Positions 35,619 through 44,936 of a DNA stretch of 64,000 nucleotides are shown here, piece after piece. The notes beneath the pieces are model-generated. The model was not told the DNA's origin, did not search any database, and saw only the letters and a program-made list of their open reading frames with translations. The stretch covers positions 620,001 to 684,000 of the forward strand of contig CAVTZH010000001.1 in the NCBI GenBank assembly GCA_963739175.1, written 5' to 3'. A program made the translations under genes and the position numbers. Each line of letters opens with the position of its first letter. Position 1 is the stretch's first letter. This DNA is from VAZQ01 sp963739175. Lineage in GTDB: Bacteria > Pseudomonadota > Alphaproteobacteria > Rhizobiales > Xanthobacteraceae.

Positions 35619-35843
35619 TTATTTTGCGAGCGCGGAGAGCGTATCGCGATATTCGTCCATGATCTCGTCGGCGACGTCCATCGTCTTTTCGAAATCAGGA
35701 TCATATGGAAGCACCTGAAACCCACCACCGGCGAGTTCAACGACATGGAGTTGCTGCCCTCGTTTCAGGTCGAGGCGCTGCATAAGCTCGCGCGGCAGAA
35801 TAAGACCGTCGGAATTTCCAATCTTCTTGATTTCGATCTTCAT
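35619..35843 (-). CDS. AbrB/MazE-type antitoxin
   Basis: A 74-residue swapped-hairpin DNA-binding antitoxin: MKIEIKKIGNSDGLILPREL then MQRLDLKRGQQLHVVELAGG is the SpoVT/AbrB fold. The C-terminal helix (DPDFEKTMDVADEIMDEY) probably binds and neutralises the downstream Doc toxin. Its start overlaps the stop of a small upstream gene (ATGA), implying translational coupling and autoregulation of the module. Confidence 0.88.
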   Translation of the reverse strand: MKIEIKKIGNSDGLILPRELMQRLDLKRGQQLHVVELAGGGFQVLPYDPDFEKTMDVADEIMDEYRDTLSALAK

Positions 35844-35971
35844 GGCCGCATCTCTTCTTCAGATTTTGCAAGCGCCTTGTACGTGTCAGCGTATTTGCGG
35901 AACGAGCGGCGCGCGAATTCCATCGCCTCTGCGTGCTTCGGATTTTCAAGATCCCGGGGCTTCTCGTTCAT
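35840..35971 (-). CDS. Small hypothetical protein leading the Doc operon
   Basis: A 43-residue charged helical protein, MNEKPRDLENPKHAEAMEFA then RRSFRKYADTYKALAKSEEEMRP. Its stop overlaps the AbrB start by four bases. No family recognised. The composition is protein-like and the overlap suggests a real first gene of the TA operon, but it has only a weak ribosome-binding site. Confidence 0.5.
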   Translation of the reverse strand: MNEKPRDLENPKHAEAMEFARRSFRKYADTYKALAKSEEEMRP

Positions 35972-36080
35972 GACTGCTTCGTCCCACGGCGTTTTACTCC
36001 AACGACGTTGTACAGATTGTATAACGCAGTCCGGCGAGGCGTTCAACAGTTGTTTTACGGACGATAAGCCGTTGAGGATA

Positions 36081-37925
36081 CTACCCTAATCCCTCCAGCT
36101 CCGTGATCATCCGGTCGATCACGCCCAGCCCACCCTGCCAGAACGCCGGGTCGCGGGCGTCGAGCCCGAACGGCGCCAGCAGGTCCGAATAGTGCTTGGT
36201 GCCGCCGGCGGCGAGCATCTTCAGGTAGCGCTCGGCAAAGCCCTGGTTGGAGCGCTCGTAGACCGAATAGAGCGAGTTCACGAGGCAGTCGCCGAACGCA
36301 TACGCGTAAACATAGAACGGCGAATGCACGAAGTGCGGGATGTAGACCCAGAACGTCTCGTAGCCGGGCTTCAGCTCGATCGCGGGGCCCAGGCTCTCCT
36401 GCTGCACCGACATCCAGAGCTCGTTGATCTTGTCGGAGGTCAGCTCGCCGGTGCGGCGCTCGGTGTGGAGCTTGTGCTCGAAGGTGTAGAACGCGATCTG
36501 CCGCACCACGGTGTTGATCATGTCCTCGACCTTGGCGGCGAGCATCGCCTTGCGCTGCTTGCGCTCGGTGATGCCGGCGAGGAGCTTGCGGAAGGTCAGC
36601 ATCTCGCCGAACACGCTCGCGGTCTCCGCCAGCGTGAGCGGCGTCGGCGCCATCAGCGGGCCGTTCGGCGCCGCCAGCACCTGATGCACGCCGTGGCCGA
36701 GCTCGTGCGCGAGCGTCATCACGTCACGCGGCTTGCCCTGGTAGTTGAGCAGCACATACGGATGCGCCGACGGCACGGTCGGATGCGAAAAGGCGCCGGG
36801 CGACTTGCCCGGCCGCACCGGCGCGTCGATCCAGTTGTTCTTGAAGAATTGTTCCGCGATCTCCGCCATGTCGGTCGAGAACGCGCCATAGGCGGTGAGC
36901 ACCGTCGATTGCGCCTCGGTCCAGGTGATGGTGCGGGTGGCGACCTTCGGCAGCGGCGCGTTGCGGTCCCAATGCGGCAGCTTCTTCTTGCCGAACCAGT
37001 GCGCCTTGAGCGCGTAGTAGCGATGCGAGAGCCGCGGATAGGCGGCGCGCACCGCCGTCACCAGCGCATCGACCACCTCGGGCTCGACACGATTTGAGAG
37101 GTGGCGCGAATCCGCGACATCGGCAAAACCGCGCCAGCGGTCGGAGATCTCCTTGTCCTTGGCGAGCGTATTGGTGATGTGGGTGAACTGGCGGATGTTC
37201 TCCTTGAACGTCACCGCCATCGCCTGCGCCGCCGCCTTGCGCTTGTCCTCGTGCGAATCCTGCAACAGCTTGAGCGTCGGCTCGATCGCCAGCGACTTGG
37301 TGCCGACCTTGAAGCGCAGCCGCGCGATGGTCTCGTCGAACAGCCGGTTCCAGGCCGAATAGGCGGTCACCGATTTCTCGTGGAAGAGCTGCTCGACGCG
37401 GTCCTCGAGCTGATAGGGCCTGTCCTTGCGGATGTCCTCGAGCCAGGGGCGGTAGTAGCCGAGCGCGGGATCGGCCATGGCCGCATCGAGCGTCTCGTCA
37501 TCGAGGCGGTTGAGCTCGAGCACGAAGAACAGGAGATGTGTCGAGGCACCGGTCAGTCGCTCCTGCACGTCGCCGTAGAATTTGGCGCGCACCGTATCGA
37601 CCGTGTCCTGCGCGTGCACGAGGCCCGCGTAGGACGCGAGCCGGCCGAGCAGATCGTCGAGCTGCTCGTAGCGCTTGACCGCTTCGGTTAGCTTGCGCCC
37701 GGCATCGGGGCCGTCCGCCAGGGCGGCGAGCTTGCCCTTGAAATCCTCCTCGAAGGCGATGCTGTAGCGGTCGGCGCGATCGAGGTCGCGCTTCACCGAC
37801 GGATCGTCGATCCCGGCATAGAGCGCGGTCAAATCCCATTCCGGCAATTTGCCGAGGCCCTTCGTGGAGGCGGTGGCAGGCTTGCTGGCTTTGCGGGCAA
37901 CGGCGCGGTTCGATCGTGCTGGCAT
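36081..37925 (-). CDS. pepF: M3 family oligoendopeptidase F
   Basis: A 614-residue zinc metallopeptidase that cuts short peptides in the cytoplasm. A basic leader precedes the body (LPEWDLTALYAGIDDPSVKRDL), and the catalytic HExxH is intact in MTLAHELGHGVHQVL. A downstream ETASVFGEML segment supplies the third zinc ligand, and LKPGYETFWVYIPHFVHSPFYVYAYAFG is conserved in PepF. The ATG at 37925 is chosen because the upstream 20 residues are not conserved-looking. It is a single gene. Confidence 0.92.
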   Translation of the reverse strand: MPARSNRAVARKASKPATASTKGLGKLPEWDLTALYAGIDDPSVKRDLDRADRYSIAFEEDFKGKLAALADGPDAGRKLTEAVKRYEQLDDLLGRLASYAGLVHAQDTVDTVRAKFYGDVQERLTGASTHLLFFVLELNRLDDETLDAAMADPALGYYRPWLEDIRKDRPYQLEDRVEQLFHEKSVTAYSAWNRLFDETIARLRFKVGTKSLAIEPTLKLLQDSHEDKRKAAAQAMAVTFKENIRQFTHITNTLAKDKEISDRWRGFADVADSRHLSNRVEPEVVDALVTAVRAAYPRLSHRYYALKAHWFGKKKLPHWDRNAPLPKVATRTITWTEAQSTVLTAYGAFSTDMAEIAEQFFKNNWIDAPVRPGKSPGAFSHPTVPSAHPYVLLNYQGKPRDVMTLAHELGHGVHQVLAAPNGPLMAPTPLTLAETASVFGEMLTFRKLLAGITERKQRKAMLAAKVEDMINTVVRQIAFYTFEHKLHTERRTGELTSDKINELWMSVQQESLGPAIELKPGYETFWVYIPHFVHSPFYVYAYAFGDCLVNSLYSVYERSNQGFAERYLKMLAAGGTKHYSDLLAPFGLDARDPAFWQGGLGVIDRMITELEGLG

Positions 37926-38080
37926 TTTGGTCAATCGCTTCGACAACGGGGTGTGCACACAAGCCCGCGGCTGTGGCGAAGCCATGGCCGGGCGGCCATG
38001 GATCGTGCGCGGACAACATCACCATATCGTGTCGGTGGCGCGCCTTATCAACCGACACGCCGAACCTGTGGATGACGCCC

Positions 38081-39103
38081 CTACTTCCCGGACTTGAGGC
38101 CGAGCGTCTTCGCCACCGTTGCCATCTGCGCGGCCTGTTCCTTGAGCGTCTGCGCCAGTTCCGCGGGTCCGCCGGTGCGCACCATCTGTCCGGTGGCGAC
38201 AAGCCGCTTGGTGATCTCGGGGTCGGCCACCACCGCGACCACGTCCGCGCCGATGCGCTCGCGCAGGTCCAGCGCCATGCCGCGCGGACCATAGAACCCG
38301 GCCGTGGTTTCGGTGTTGAGCGACGGGAAGCCGGCCTCATGGACGGTCGGGATATCCGGCGCCAGCGAAAATCGCTGGCGGCCGCCGATCGCGAGCACCT
38401 TGATCCGGCCTGATTCCTGGCCGCCGCGCAGGATCGCGTAGGACGACAGCAGGAACTGGATCTGCCCGGCGCTGAGGTCGGTGGCGGCGTGCACCACGTC
38501 CTTATAGGGCACGCGCGCGACGTCGAGCTTCTCGACGTTCAGGAAGTAGCCGAGGGTGAAGTCCGGCACGCCGGCGGCGCCGGCGGCGTTGAGCTTGCCG
38601 GGCTGCGCTTTGGCGAGCGCGACGAACTCCTTCACCGAATTGACCTTGATCGACGACGACGCGCTGACGCCGAGCACGGTGTCGGTCACGCGCGCGATCG
38701 GGGCGAGGTCGCGCTCCAGGCTGTAGGGAATTTTGTCGAGCGTATACGGATGCGCCATGAACGACGCGGTCGATGCGTAGAGCAGCACGTGGTCGTCATT
38801 GGCGGAGATGAAGGCGTTGATCGCGAGCAGCCCGTCGGCGCCGGGCCGGTTCTCGATCACGATCGGCTTGCCCCAGCGCGCCGACAGCTTCTCCCCCATC
38901 AGGCGGGCGGCGACGTCGGTCGCGCTGCCGGCGCCGAACGGCAGGACGAAGCGCACCGGCCGCTGCGGCCAAGCCTGTGTAGACGCCTGTGCCGACGTTG
39001 GCGCGGGCGCCTGCGCCGATGCGGACGGCACCAGAACGCCGAGCGACACCGTCACGGCGGCCGCGACTGCAGCAAGATGGGTGCGTGTCAGAGACGGCAG
39101 CAT
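38081..39103 (-). CDS. Bug/TctC family substrate-binding protein
   Basis: A 340-residue periplasmic receptor. The signal peptide is followed by an Ala/Gln/Ser-rich linker (APAPTSAQASTQAWPQRP). Bug landmarks are VRFVLPFGAGSATDVAARL, VIENRPGADG, a diverged DDHVLLYAS in place of the usual DGYTLL, and VPYKDVVHAATDL. Orphan: no TctA or TctB. It is divergent from the DUF4173 gene, with 267 bases between them. Ligand unknown. Confidence 0.88.
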   Translation of the reverse strand: MLPSLTRTHLAAVAAAVTVSLGVLVPSASAQAPAPTSAQASTQAWPQRPVRFVLPFGAGSATDVAARLMGEKLSARWGKPIVIENRPGADGLLAINAFISANDDHVLLYASTASFMAHPYTLDKIPYSLERDLAPIARVTDTVLGVSASSSIKVNSVKEFVALAKAQPGKLNAAGAAGVPDFTLGYFLNVEKLDVARVPYKDVVHAATDLSAGQIQFLLSSYAILRGGQESGRIKVLAIGGRQRFSLAPDIPTVHEAGFPSLNTETTAGFYGPRGMALDLRERIGADVVAVVADPEITKRLVATGQMVRTGGPAELAQTLKEQAAQMATVAKTLGLKSGK

Positions 39104-39279
39104 GCGTTTCCCCTGCTTGGCGTGGTGGTGGCCCCTCGCGGTTTTTGTGAGCCTGAGAACCGCAGGCGCTCGTTTGGTTGGGGAAACCTAACCAGATTAC
39201 CGGGCCTCGCGTCCATGCTGCCGAGGATGCCGCGAGAGCGCCGCCAAACCGCCCTGAGATTGCCTTTGCATTCCAGGAT

Positions 39280-39296
39280 ACTTTGTATTACAAAGT
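39280..39296. promoter_or_regulatory. Palindromic operator upstream of the DUF4173 gene
   Basis: ACTTTGTA-T-TACAAAGT, an 8-bp perfect inverted repeat with one central base, lies 75 bases upstream of the ATG at 39371. It is AT-rich in GC-rich surroundings and sits in a promoter position. No regulator gene is adjacent. Confidence 0.6.
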
Positions 39297-39370
39297 ACAC
39301 TGGAATTCAAACCACGGAGCGCCCGCGCGGCGCGCCGGCATCCCGACTATTTCGGCGGAGAAAAATTTTC

Positions 39371-40879
39371 ATGACCGACAGCAGCGCCGTGGCCGCAAGT
39401 CCTACGCTCGTCAGCAACGGCAATTGGTTCGAGCGGATCGTCATTGTGGCATTGCTGACGGCGCTCGCCGACTGGCTGTTCTTTCGACAACACGTCGGCG
39501 TCTCACTCGTGCTGTTCATCGTCGCGCTCGCCACCGCCGTGCTGGCGGCCAACCACACCCGGGCAGATGCCCGCGAGCCCACACCCTACGCCGTCGTTCT
39601 GGTCGCGGCCCTGCTGCCGAGTCTGGAAGACACCAATGTCATGTCGGTACTGGTCGCCGCGTTCGGCATCGGCTGCTTTGCGCTCGGCGTGAGCGGCGCG
39701 CTGAGAGGCGGCGTGACGGAGCGGTTCATGACGGTCGGATGGCTCTTGGTGAGCGGGCCGCTGCAGTTCATGCGCGATCTTCCGGTGCTGCGGCAATGGG
39801 CGAGCCGGCATGGCGGGCTGGCATCGTTCACCGCGTTGAAAGGCTGGGTCGTTCCGCTCGGTCTCGGTGCGGTGTTCGTCGCGCTGTTCGCCGCCGCCAA
39901 TCCTGTGATCGCGAACTGGCTTGCGCAATGGAACACCGGCGGCACGCTCCAGCATCTCAACCTCGCGCGCGTCATGTTTTGGGGTTTCGTCGTCATCGCG
40001 GTGTGGGGACTCATCGGCGTGTCCGGCCGCTTCGCGCTCCCGCGGCTCGAAGAGCCTGCCAATCTCCCTCCTCACGACGTCGACCTCGGCCCGATCTTCA
40101 CCACGACGGCGATCATGCGGTCGCTCGTGCTGTTCAATCTTTTGTTCGCCGTGCAGACGGTCATGGATATCAAGTATCTCTGGGGGAGCGCCGCGCTGCC
40201 GGCCGGCGTGACCTACGCGGCCTACGCCCATCGCGGCGCCTATCCGCTGATCGTCACCGCGCTCCTGGCGGCCGGCTTCGTGCTCGCGGCGATGCGTCCT
40301 GACAGCGTCGCCGAATATTCACCGCGGATACGCGCGCTCGTCTTCCTCTGGGTCGGGCAGAACGTGCTCCTAGTCGTGTCCGCGATCATGCGCCTCAATC
40401 TTTATGTCGAGATTTATCTCCTCACCTATTGGCGCGTCGCCGCCTTCGTCTGGATGGCGATCGTCGCTGTCGGCTTGATCCTGGTTGTGGCGCGGATCGT
40501 GCTGTATCGCTCGAATGCCTGGCTGGTCGGAGCCAATCTCATCGTACTGACGCTGACGATTTACGTTTGCAGCTTTGTCAACTTCGCGAACCTGGTCGCA
40601 AGCTACAACGTCGACCACGCGCGAAGCGTTGGAGCCCGCCAATACCGGAGTGATTTCAACTATCTCCTGAGCCTTGGCCCCCAAGCCATTCCCGCGCTCG
40701 ACCGCCACTTCGCGGCCAACTCAACGGCGAACCTCGCCTATTTCCGCGACTACCGCGGCGCGCTCGCACGGCGGCACGCGATGGCGACCGCGGACTGGCG
40801 CGCCTTCACGTTCCGCGGCTGGCGGCTGTCGCGCTATCTCGACGAGGCAAAACGTGCGGGAGCCTTAACACCGCCTTAA
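39371..40879 (+). CDS. DUF4173 domain integral membrane protein
   Basis: A 502-residue membrane protein with about 11-12 helices (WFERIVIVALLTALADWLFF, VSLVLFIVALATAVLAANH, then many more) and a C-terminal cytoplasmic tail (YFRDYRGALARRHAMATADWRAFTFRGW). This layout and the NVLLVVSAIMRLNLYVEIYLLTYWR block fit DUF4173. Function unknown. The start ATG follows an AT-rich leader. A palindromic operator candidate lies upstream, suggesting dedicated regulation. Confidence 0.85.
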   Translation: MTDSSAVAASPTLVSNGNWFERIVIVALLTALADWLFFRQHVGVSLVLFIVALATAVLAANHTRADAREPTPYAVVLVAALLPSLEDTNVMSVLVAAFGIGCFALGVSGALRGGVTERFMTVGWLLVSGPLQFMRDLPVLRQWASRHGGLASFTALKGWVVPLGLGAVFVALFAAANPVIANWLAQWNTGGTLQHLNLARVMFWGFVVIAVWGLIGVSGRFALPRLEEPANLPPHDVDLGPIFTTTAIMRSLVLFNLLFAVQTVMDIKYLWGSAALPAGVTYAAYAHRGAYPLIVTALLAAGFVLAAMRPDSVAEYSPRIRALVFLWVGQNVLLVVSAIMRLNLYVEIYLLTYWRVAAFVWMAIVAVGLILVVARIVLYRSNAWLVGANLIVLTLTIYVCSFVNFANLVASYNVDHARSVGARQYRSDFNYLLSLGPQAIPALDRHFAANSTANLAYFRDYRGALARRHAMATADWRAFTFRGWRLSRYLDEAKRAGALTPP

Positions 40880-40941
40880 GCCTCTCGCTGCACAGTGCCC
40901 CAAATCGGTACATTCAGTCAGTGAGTGAGTGGGGTGCGCAC

Positions 40942-42501
40942 ATGGTCGAGCGGATACTCATCGTCGACGACGATCCGGTGCAGCGCCGCCTCCTTCAAAG
41001 CATGCTCGCCCGCGCGGGCTACGACGTCGTCATCGCCGAAGGCGGCGATGCGGCCGCCGCGCTGCTGACCGGCGCCGATGCCGCCGAGATCGACGCCGTG
41101 GTGCTCGACCTGGTGATGCCCGATCTCGACGGCCTCGGCGTGCTCGCCCGCATCCGCGAGGCCGGGCTGACCACGCCGGTGATCGTGCAGACCGCGCATG
41201 GCGGCATCGACAACGTGGTGTCGGCGATGCGCGCGGGCGCCACCGATTTCGTGGTCAAGCCGGTCGGCGCCGAGCGGCTGGAAGTCAGCCTGCGCAACGC
41301 GCTCGCCACCAAGGCGTTGGCAAGCGAGATCCAGCGCATCAAGCGCAGCCATTCCGGCACGCTGACCTTCAAGGACATCATCACCCGCAGCCAGCGCATG
41401 CACGCGGTGCTGCGGCAGGCCGAGAAGGCGGCGGGCTCCGCCATCCCGGTGCTGATCGAAGGCCGCTCCGGCGTCGGCAAGGAATTGATCGCGCGCGCCA
41501 TCCACGGCAGCGGCGAACGCCGCGCCAGGCCGTTCGTCGCGGTCAATTGCGGCGCGATCCCCGACAATCTGGTCGAGTCGCTCCTGTTCGGGCACGAGAA
41601 GGGCGCCTTCACCGGCGCGACCGATCGCCATACCGGCAAGTTCGTCGAGGCGCATGGCGGCACGCTGTTCCTCGACGAGGTCGGCGAGCTCCCGCCTGCG
41701 GCGCAGGTCAAGCTGCTGCGCGCGATCCAGGAAGGCGAAGTCGAGCCGGTCGGCGCGCGCAAGCCGGTCAAGGTCGACGTGCGGCTGATCTCCGCCACCA
41801 ACCGCGATCTGATCGCCGACGTGAAGGACGGCCGCTTCCGCGAAGACCTGTTCTACCGCCTGCACGTCTATCCGATCGCCGTGCCGTCACTGGCGGAACG
41901 GCCGGAAGACATCCCCGAGCTGGCCCGGCATTTCCTCGCCCGCTTCGCCGCCGAGGAGGGCAAGCGCATCCGCCGGATCGACAACGACGCCATGACCCTG
42001 CTGTCCGGCTACCGCTGGCCCGGCAACGTCCGGCAGCTCGAGAATGCGGTGTTCCGGGCTGTGGTGCTCGCGGACGCAGACGAGGTCGGCGTCGCCGACT
42101 TCCCGCAGATCGCCGCGCTGGCGCAGCGCCAACCCATGATGGCCTCCACCGCATCATCGCCGATGGTCGCCTCGCCGGCGACGGCGCCGCTGCCAATGGA
42201 AGCTCGTGACCTGCCCACGCCGCTTCAGGAAATTGCAGCGCCCGTCGGTAGCATTGCACCGTACCAGCAGCCCGAAGCCGGCCTGACGCTGCCGCTCCTC
42301 GATGCGCAGGGCGAAGTCCGCGCGCTCGAGGAACTCGAAGCCGAGGTGATCCGGTTCGCGATTGCGCACTATCGCGGGCAGATGTCGGAGGTCGCGCGGC
42401 GGCTTCAGATCGGTCGCTCGACGCTCTACCGCAAGCTCGACGCGCTTGGATTGCAGCACCGCATGGCCGAAAACGACACAGACCCCGTCGTCACCGGATA
42501 A
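40942..42501 (+). CDS. NtrC-type sigma-54-dependent response regulator
   Basis: A 519-residue two-component activator. The receiver domain (MVERILIVDDDPVQRRLLQS; phosphoacceptor Asp in VVLDLVMPDLDG) is followed by an AAA+ domain with Walker A GRSGVGKE, the sigma-54 contact GAFTGA, Walker B GGTLFLDEVGEL and arginine finger region RWPGNVRQLENAV. An Ala/Pro/Met-rich linker leads to a Fis-type helix-turn-helix (EVARRLQIGRSTLYRKLDALGL). No histidine kinase gene is adjacent, so the partner is elsewhere. ATG 40942 gives a standard receiver start. Confidence 0.95.
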   Translation: MVERILIVDDDPVQRRLLQSMLARAGYDVVIAEGGDAAAALLTGADAAEIDAVVLDLVMPDLDGLGVLARIREAGLTTPVIVQTAHGGIDNVVSAMRAGATDFVVKPVGAERLEVSLRNALATKALASEIQRIKRSHSGTLTFKDIITRSQRMHAVLRQAEKAAGSAIPVLIEGRSGVGKELIARAIHGSGERRARPFVAVNCGAIPDNLVESLLFGHEKGAFTGATDRHTGKFVEAHGGTLFLDEVGELPPAAQVKLLRAIQEGEVEPVGARKPVKVDVRLISATNRDLIADVKDGRFREDLFYRLHVYPIAVPSLAERPEDIPELARHFLARFAAEEGKRIRRIDNDAMTLLSGYRWPGNVRQLENAVFRAVVLADADEVGVADFPQIAALAQRQPMMASTASSPMVASPATAPLPMEARDLPTPLQEIAAPVGSIAPYQQPEAGLTLPLLDAQGEVRALEELEAEVIRFAIAHYRGQMSEVARRLQIGRSTLYRKLDALGLQHRMAENDTDPVVTG

Positions 42502-42683
42502 CTACGCGTTGTTGCCGGGTCACACGCGGCAAAAAATCGACCTAAATCCGCGTGATCCTGTGCCGCTTCATGTTGCATGATCGGAAAAATTAGAGTCTGT
42601 TCGGACGCTCGCGTGGGGTGAATTATGACAGCGGAACCGCCGCTTGAGCGGCGATTCCTGGGAGACATCGGGAGACTTTTGCA

Positions 42684-44682
42684 ATGCGCGGCCTTCGCTT
42701 TGACCGCTTGATGAGTGGCGCAGCTCTGGCACTACCACTCACGGTTGTACTAGCAATCCCAGCGTCCAACGCTCAAGCCAACACCCAGACCCCGGCGGCG
42801 CTCGAAATCGGCCGTCCCGATGCCGGAGGCGACGACGCTCGCGCCGCCGACCGCGACGGATGCCGGCCCCTCGGCGACCCAGGGAATCGGGACCCAGCCT
42901 GAGGGCACCATTGCCCCGGCCGAAACCGCCGCCCCGGCCCAGCCCGCGCCGGCCGAGACCACCGCGCCGCCCGAGACGACGGCGACTGTCACGCCTGCCG
43001 AGGCGGCGCCGCCGCCCGATCCGCTCGCGTCGCTCGATCCGGCCGACCGCCCGCTTGCCGAGAAGCTGCGCGACCTGCTGCCGAAATCCGACCGCACCTT
43101 CTCGAGCCGCAAGGAGCGGCAGGCGGTCGAGGCGTTCTACCAGAAGCGCAACTACCAGCCGGTGTGGTTCGAGCGCGGCGCCGTCAGCGCGCGCACCAAT
43201 GCCGCGGTCACCCGCATCCATGCATCAGCTGCCGACGGCCTGATCCCGGCCGAGTACAAGATCCCCGAGATGGCATCGGCCGGTTCGCCCGAGGCGCAGG
43301 CGGACGCCGAACTGCGCCTCACCGCGACGCTGATCACCTTCACGCGCCACCTGCAGGCCGGGCGCTTCCCCTACGCCCGCATGGGCGGCGAAATCCTGCT
43401 GCCGCAGACGCCGCCGGACGTGGCGGCCGCGCTCACCACGCTCGCCGAGACGACCGACATGGCCGCCGCGATCGACACCTTCAGCCCGCCGCAGCCCGGC
43501 TACCGCGCGCTCAAGGCCAAGCTTGCGGAACTGCGCGGTGCGAAGGGCGAAGAGCCGAAGGTCGTGCGCATTCCGGAGGGCCCGACGCTGCGGCCCGGCA
43601 TGGAAGACTCGCGCGTGCCGCTGCTGCGCCAGCGCCTCAACGTGGCGGGCGATGCGATAAGCCTGCGCTACGACGAGGCGCTCGCCACTGCGGTCAAGGC
43701 CTACCAGAAGTCCAACCGGATGAATCCGGACGGCATGATCGGGGCGGCGACGGTGCGCAGCCTCAATGCGGTTGCGGCCCCGGCCCGCAGCGACGTGATC
43801 GAGACCGTCATCTCCAATATGGAGCGCTGGCGCTGGGTTCCGCGCGACCTCGGCAGCGCCCATGTGATGCTCAACATCCCGAACTACACGCTGCGAGTGA
43901 TGCACGACGGCAAGGAGGTCTGGCAGACCCGGGTCGTTGTCGGCAAGCCGACGACCGCCACGCCGCTGCTGACCGAGACGATGAAGTTCATCACCGTCAA
44001 CCCGACCTGGAACGTGCCGCCGTCGATCGTGCAGAACGAATACCTGCCGGCGCTGGCGCAGGATCCGACCGTGCTGGCGCGGATGGGCCTCCGGGTCACC
44101 ACCAACCGCGACGGCAGCGTGCATATCTCTCAGCCGCCGGGCGAGAAGAACGCGCTCGGGCGCATCCGCTTCAACTTCCCGAACCGCTTCCTGGTCTACC
44201 AGCACGACACGCCGGACAAGCACCTGTTCGCGCATGACAAGCGCGCCTACAGCCACGGATGCATGCGGGTGCAGGACCCCGACAAATACGCCGAGGTGCT
44301 GCTGTCGATCGCGCTGCCGAACGCCGGCTACACCGCGCAGCGCATCCGCTCGATGTACGGAACGGCCGAGCAGAACATCAACTTCCCGGCGCCGATTCCG
44401 GTGCACATCACCTACCAGACCGCCTTCGTCGATGCCGCGGGCGAGCTGCAGGTGCGCCCCGACATCTACAATATCGACGCCAAGACCCGGAACCTGATCC
44501 GCAGCGAGCGCGGCGTGGTCGAGCCGGCGCAGGAGCGTGGCCCGGCGATGGCGAGCACGACGCAACACAAACGCGCGCGTCCGAAGGACGGGCAGCAGCC
44601 GCGCACGGTCGGCTTCTTCGAGCAGCTGTTCGGTGGCGGCAGTGCCGCGGCCCCCGTGCGGCCCCCGGCGCGGGTGCGCTAA
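42684..44682 (+). CDS. L,D-transpeptidase (YkuD domain, YcbB/LdtD-like), frameshifted near the N-terminus
   Basis: A periplasmic enzyme making 3-3 peptidoglycan cross-links or attaching lipoproteins. The signal peptide (MSGAALALPLTVVLAIPASN) is read from 42684, which has GGGAGAC upstream. A one-base shift near 42815 moves to the frame carrying a Pro/Thr/Ala-rich linker, an N-terminal scaffold domain, a peptidoglycan-binding domain (TLRPGMEDSRVPLLRQRLNV ... NPDGMIGAATVRSLN) and the YkuD catalytic motif YSHGCMRVQDP with the catalytic Cys. Restored length is about 665 residues. It is followed by a DUF882 gene. Confidence 0.9.
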
Positions 44683-44705
44683 GGCGGGAACGGGGATTTG
44701 AAGAC

Positions 44706-44730
44706 GGCGGTCCCTCGTCAAGGGGCCGCC
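44706..44730 (+). terminator. Possible terminator hairpin after the L,D-transpeptidase gene
   Basis: GGCGGTCCCT-CGTCA-AGGGGCCGCC pairs over ten positions, with one G-T wobble. It lies 23 bases after the stop codon. There is no T-run, so termination is uncertain. Confidence 0.35.
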
Positions 44731-44936
44731 CCTCCCAACCACCCTTTTCCACAGGCCGGTGCCGGTTAACCTCCGGCTAGCCATTAGGATTACCGTGGCC
44801 ACTTTTCGCCACAGTCCCCCAGTAGCAATATCCCCATCGGGGGGGACGGGGGTCTCGCGCATAGTTACCGCGCATTAACCCATCCCCATTAAGTCTGCGT
44901 TCACCATGTTCGCTGCGCAATCCAGCGTGGCGGGCA

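Noticed and set aside
42612..42660. A terminator in the gap after the response regulator (CCGCCGCTTGAGCGGCG hairpin)
   Set aside because: The stem is short and lacks a T-run, so it was not listed.
44406..44780. Extra small genes downstream of the L,D-transpeptidase on either strand
   Set aside because: They are shadow frames with Arg/Ala-rich composition and no ribosome-binding site.
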